Shown here piece after piece: positions 5,264 to 6,980 of a stretch of DNA of 6,980 nucleotides. How positions within the stretch are numbered: the stretch's first letter is position 1; the number at the start of each line of letters is the position of its first letter. Source of the stretch: Clostridia bacterium (lineage in GTDB: Bacteria; Bacillota; Clostridia; CAKSNL01; HGM11501); NCBI GenBank assembly GCA_017390225.1, contig JAFPCL010000042.1, positions 1 through 6,980 on the forward strand. Direction: 5' to 3'. The position numbers and the translations under genes are program-made. The notes under the pieces were generated by a model, which saw nothing but the letters and a program-made list of their open reading frames with translations, ran no database searches and had not been told where the DNA came from.

Positions 5264-6980
5264 GAAACCATCTCCTCTCCCAACAGATAGGCAAGAACAC
5301 CAATCATGTTGATGGCACTCTCCCACGGACGGTACGGGCAAGAGCTTTCAAAGGCACGCCCGGATTGATAATACTCCGACCACACGCCAAAGCAATCTCG
5401 TTGGGATAAAATATAGTCTACAAAGTCTTCCAATCCTTCACGGTAACCAAGCTTGGCGGCAACGTATAAAATCAAGCCGTATTCATAGCCTACCAGCTTT
5501 TCATCGGAAGCTTGGTCAAAATTTGTTTTTCGTTTTTCATGCATCACCGTTTCTAATTTTTCGCGGATAATAGTTTCGGGCAAGCGAATCCCCGTGAAAA
5601 TCGGCATCAAAACTGCACAGCCGAGGGTGAACCTTTGTGTGTTCACATGGGTAGGCTTTTTCCCGAAACAGTCGGTACACAAATAGCCTTTTTCCTCTGT
5701 GCGGCACAGATGGCGGATGCCGCCGCACCCGTGGCACACGCCGTGGCGATATGCAGGAAGCGGTGCATTTTCCGCTCGTTTGGGATTATTGATATATATT
5801 TCTTCTTCCGCAATGAAATTTTCCGCAAAAGCGGCTTTTGTGTCCCTGACGGATGCTTCATATTCCGCGCGAATCTCGGGCGCAAACAGCCCGATTTTCT
5901 CATCTGCGGCAAGGATGCGTTCAACACTTTCCATGTAGATTGCCGTGGCTTCCATAGAGCCGTTATCAATGGCACTGCGCGGCACAAGACCGCCGGCGAT
6001 ATAAGTTTCATCGCCGTTAAAGGGCATCATATTTTGATGCAGAAGATTTTTCTGCACCTGCATGAGCCATAAAATAAAGTCTATATTTTCTCTTAAAAAT
6101 TCACAATCTCCGGTTGCTTTGTAGTAATCGGTAAAATACAAAAGACAATAGCCGGTCTGCTCGGAAGCATCGTTTTCATGGCAGTGGGCACAATCGATCC
6201 CCATGCCGCTCGCATTGGGAATAAATCCGCGCCGTTTAAACGTGTCGCAAAAAGAAGAAATGCTTGTTTTTGCTTCTTCAAAGAGCCCAAGCGCCAGATA
6301 CCCTCGGATATCGCCGTAGGAATCTCTGCCGTATGCCAAATGATAATGCTGACCTGCCAAAATGCCGCCCTGCTTTGCCGTTTGGGTTTTCAGGCAAATG
6401 GCAACATCCTCGACCATTTGCAAAACCTCAGCCTGTCTTTTCGCGGCAATGCCCTTTTTTTGCAATGCTTCATCAAATCTGCGAATACGACCAGCATAAG
6501 CTTTCCAGCTTGCAAGCGTTTGTGTCAACGCATTATCTACATTCTCTTCAAGCACGGCTTTGCACAAAGAAAGGCATTGAGAAAAACTACTCACCTTGTC
6601 TTTTCCCGCATCGCCTGCCACAAAGTATACGACGGATTTTCCTTTTTTGCAATGCAGAATATTCCCTTTTTGTTGCACATTTCCATCGGACAACAATGCA
6701 CAGTAAAACTCCCGATCGGTTTTGCACAGGGAAAACACCATGCTTCCTTCCGGCACACACGCCAAAAGCCCTTGTGCATTTTCCGTCAGCGCATCGATGG
6801 AAAATGCCGAAAAGTCCGAGGAGATTATAAGCTCTACGTCTTCTTCCCACTCCATCACACGATACAGCACAGGCTCGGTGCTGTGGGCAAAGTCCGTCAT
6901 CGTTCCGATTTTCTTTCCGTCTTTAAAAACCGTCGTGTCCCATACAGCCGCCCCGTTTCTTCTTTGGCTTTCAAAATCCA
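5260..6980 (-). CDS. Six-hairpin glycosidase with embedded zinc-ribbon-like insert, partial (N-terminus outside window)
   Basis: The frame is open to the window edge, giving 572 visible residues (numbered here from the edge). An internal ATG at 6900 has no ribosome site and is preceded by coding-like sequence (RNGAAVWDTTVFKDGKKIGT), so the real start is upstream. Residues 1 to about 145 are beta-rich, a helical linker follows, and from about 200 the pattern is an (alpha/alpha)6 barrel with LAYGRDSYGDIRGYLALG (214-231), ASGMGIDCAHCHENDASEQT (256-275), MMPFNGDETYIAGG (317-330) and a C-terminal RPWESAINMIG (550-560). GRDS plus acidic loops resembles GH78/GH15/GH63-type six-hairpin hydrolases, but I cannot assign a family. 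Cys 415, 418, 425, 434 and 437 form CxxC...C...CxxC, an unusual zinc-ribbon-like knuckle in the barrel. It precedes and overlaps the GH78-like gene by 4 nt and is first among the visible operon genes. Substrate unknown. Confidence 0.72.
   Translation of the reverse strand, partial: DFESQRRNGAAVWDTTVFKDGKKIGTMTDFAHSTEPVLYRVMEWEEDVELIISSDFSAFSIDALTENAQGLLACVPEGSMVFSLCKTDREFYCALLSDGNVQQKGNILHCKKGKSVVYFVAGDAGKDKVSSFSQCLSLCKAVLEENVDNALTQTLASWKAYAGRIRRFDEALQKKGIAAKRQAEVLQMVEDVAICLKTQTAKQGGILAGQHYHLAYGRDSYGDIRGYLALGLFEEAKTSISSFCDTFKRRGFIPNASGMGIDCAHCHENDASEQTGYCLLYFTDYYKATGDCEFLRENIDFILWLMQVQKNLLHQNMMPFNGDETYIAGGLVPRSAIDNGSMEATAIYMESVERILAADEKIGLFAPEIRAEYEASVRDTKAAFAENFIAEEEIYINNPKRAENAPLPAYRHGVCHGCGGIRHLCRTEEKGYLCTDCFGKKPTHVNTQRFTLGCAVLMPIFTGIRLPETIIREKLETVMHEKRKTNFDQASDEKLVGYEYGLILYVAAKLGYREGLEDFVDYILSQRDCFGVWSEYYQSGRAFESSCPYRPWESAINMIGVLAYLLGEEMVS
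5272..5276 (-). promoter_or_regulatory. Ribosome binding site of the GH78-like gene (decides a GTG start)
   Basis: AGGAG lies 8 nt before GTG 5263 and inside the last codons of the upstream glycosidase. Extending the frame upstream gives residues with no hydrolase character (CHQHDWCSCLSVGRGDGF), so the GTG in the GTGA overlap is the likely start. Confidence 0.78.

Noticed and set aside
6178..6192. CxxCH as a cytochrome c heme-binding motif
   Set aside because: A single CxxCH inside a glycosidase barrel, with no cytochrome context and cytoplasmic neighbours; a metal or structural role is more likely.
6900..6900. ATG 6900 as the start of the first glycosidase
   Set aside because: No ribosome site before it, and the frame continues upstream to the window edge with protein-like sequence (VWDTTVFKDGKKIGT).

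Overview
The window looks like chromosomal DNA of a low-to-moderate-GC Gram-positive anaerobe, most likely a gut Clostridia (Lachnospiraceae or Oscillospiraceae type). The reasons are consensus TTGACA/TATAAT promoters with extended -10 elements, strong AGGAG ribosome sites at 7-8 nt spacing, tRNA genes with encoded CCA, and a cluster of glycan-use genes. The exact genus cannot be read from the sequence.

Layout, left to right. (1) 1-622, minus strand: the N-terminal 207 codons of a Fic-family protein with an amino-terminal helix-turn-helix, cut by the window edge and preceded by a near-consensus promoter. (2) 623-996: an AT-rich gap with no gene and a hairpin that probably ends the tRNA transcript. 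(3) 997-1561: a tRNA locus with tRNA-Ser(GCT) and tRNA-Ser(TGA) on the minus strand and tRNA-Pro(GGG) on the plus strand, driven by two divergent textbook promoters. An 83-nt tRNA-sized imperfect palindrome lies between the two serine tRNAs. (4) 1562-1817: tRNA-Pro terminator, an unexplained stretch and a second hairpin, forming the convergent boundary with the operon. (5) 1818-6980, minus strand: a tightly packed operon of four genes, read from high to low coordinates.

The operon encodes, in order, a six-hairpin glycosidase carrying an embedded CxxC...CxxC zinc-ribbon-like insert (5' end outside the window), a compact GH78-like (alpha-L-rhamnosidase family) glycosidase, a sugar-1-phosphate nucleotidyltransferase, and an N-acetylhexosamine 1-kinase-like phosphotransferase. 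Consecutive genes overlap by 4 nt, are 13 nt apart, and overlap by 26 nt, so they are almost certainly co-transcribed and translationally coupled. The inferred logic is intracellular trimming of an imported glycan by the two hydrolases, anomeric phosphorylation of a released sugar by the kinase, and conversion of the sugar-1-phosphate to an NDP-sugar by the nucleotidyltransferase. This resembles the kinase part of the bifidobacterial lacto-N-biose (lnp) pathway, but with hydrolases where that pathway has a phosphorylase.

The most interesting items are the zinc-ribbon insert in the glycosidase, the hydrolase/kinase/nucleotidyltransferase combination, the tRNA-like palindrome, and the AT-rich Fic module sitting just downstream of a tRNA-Ser gene.
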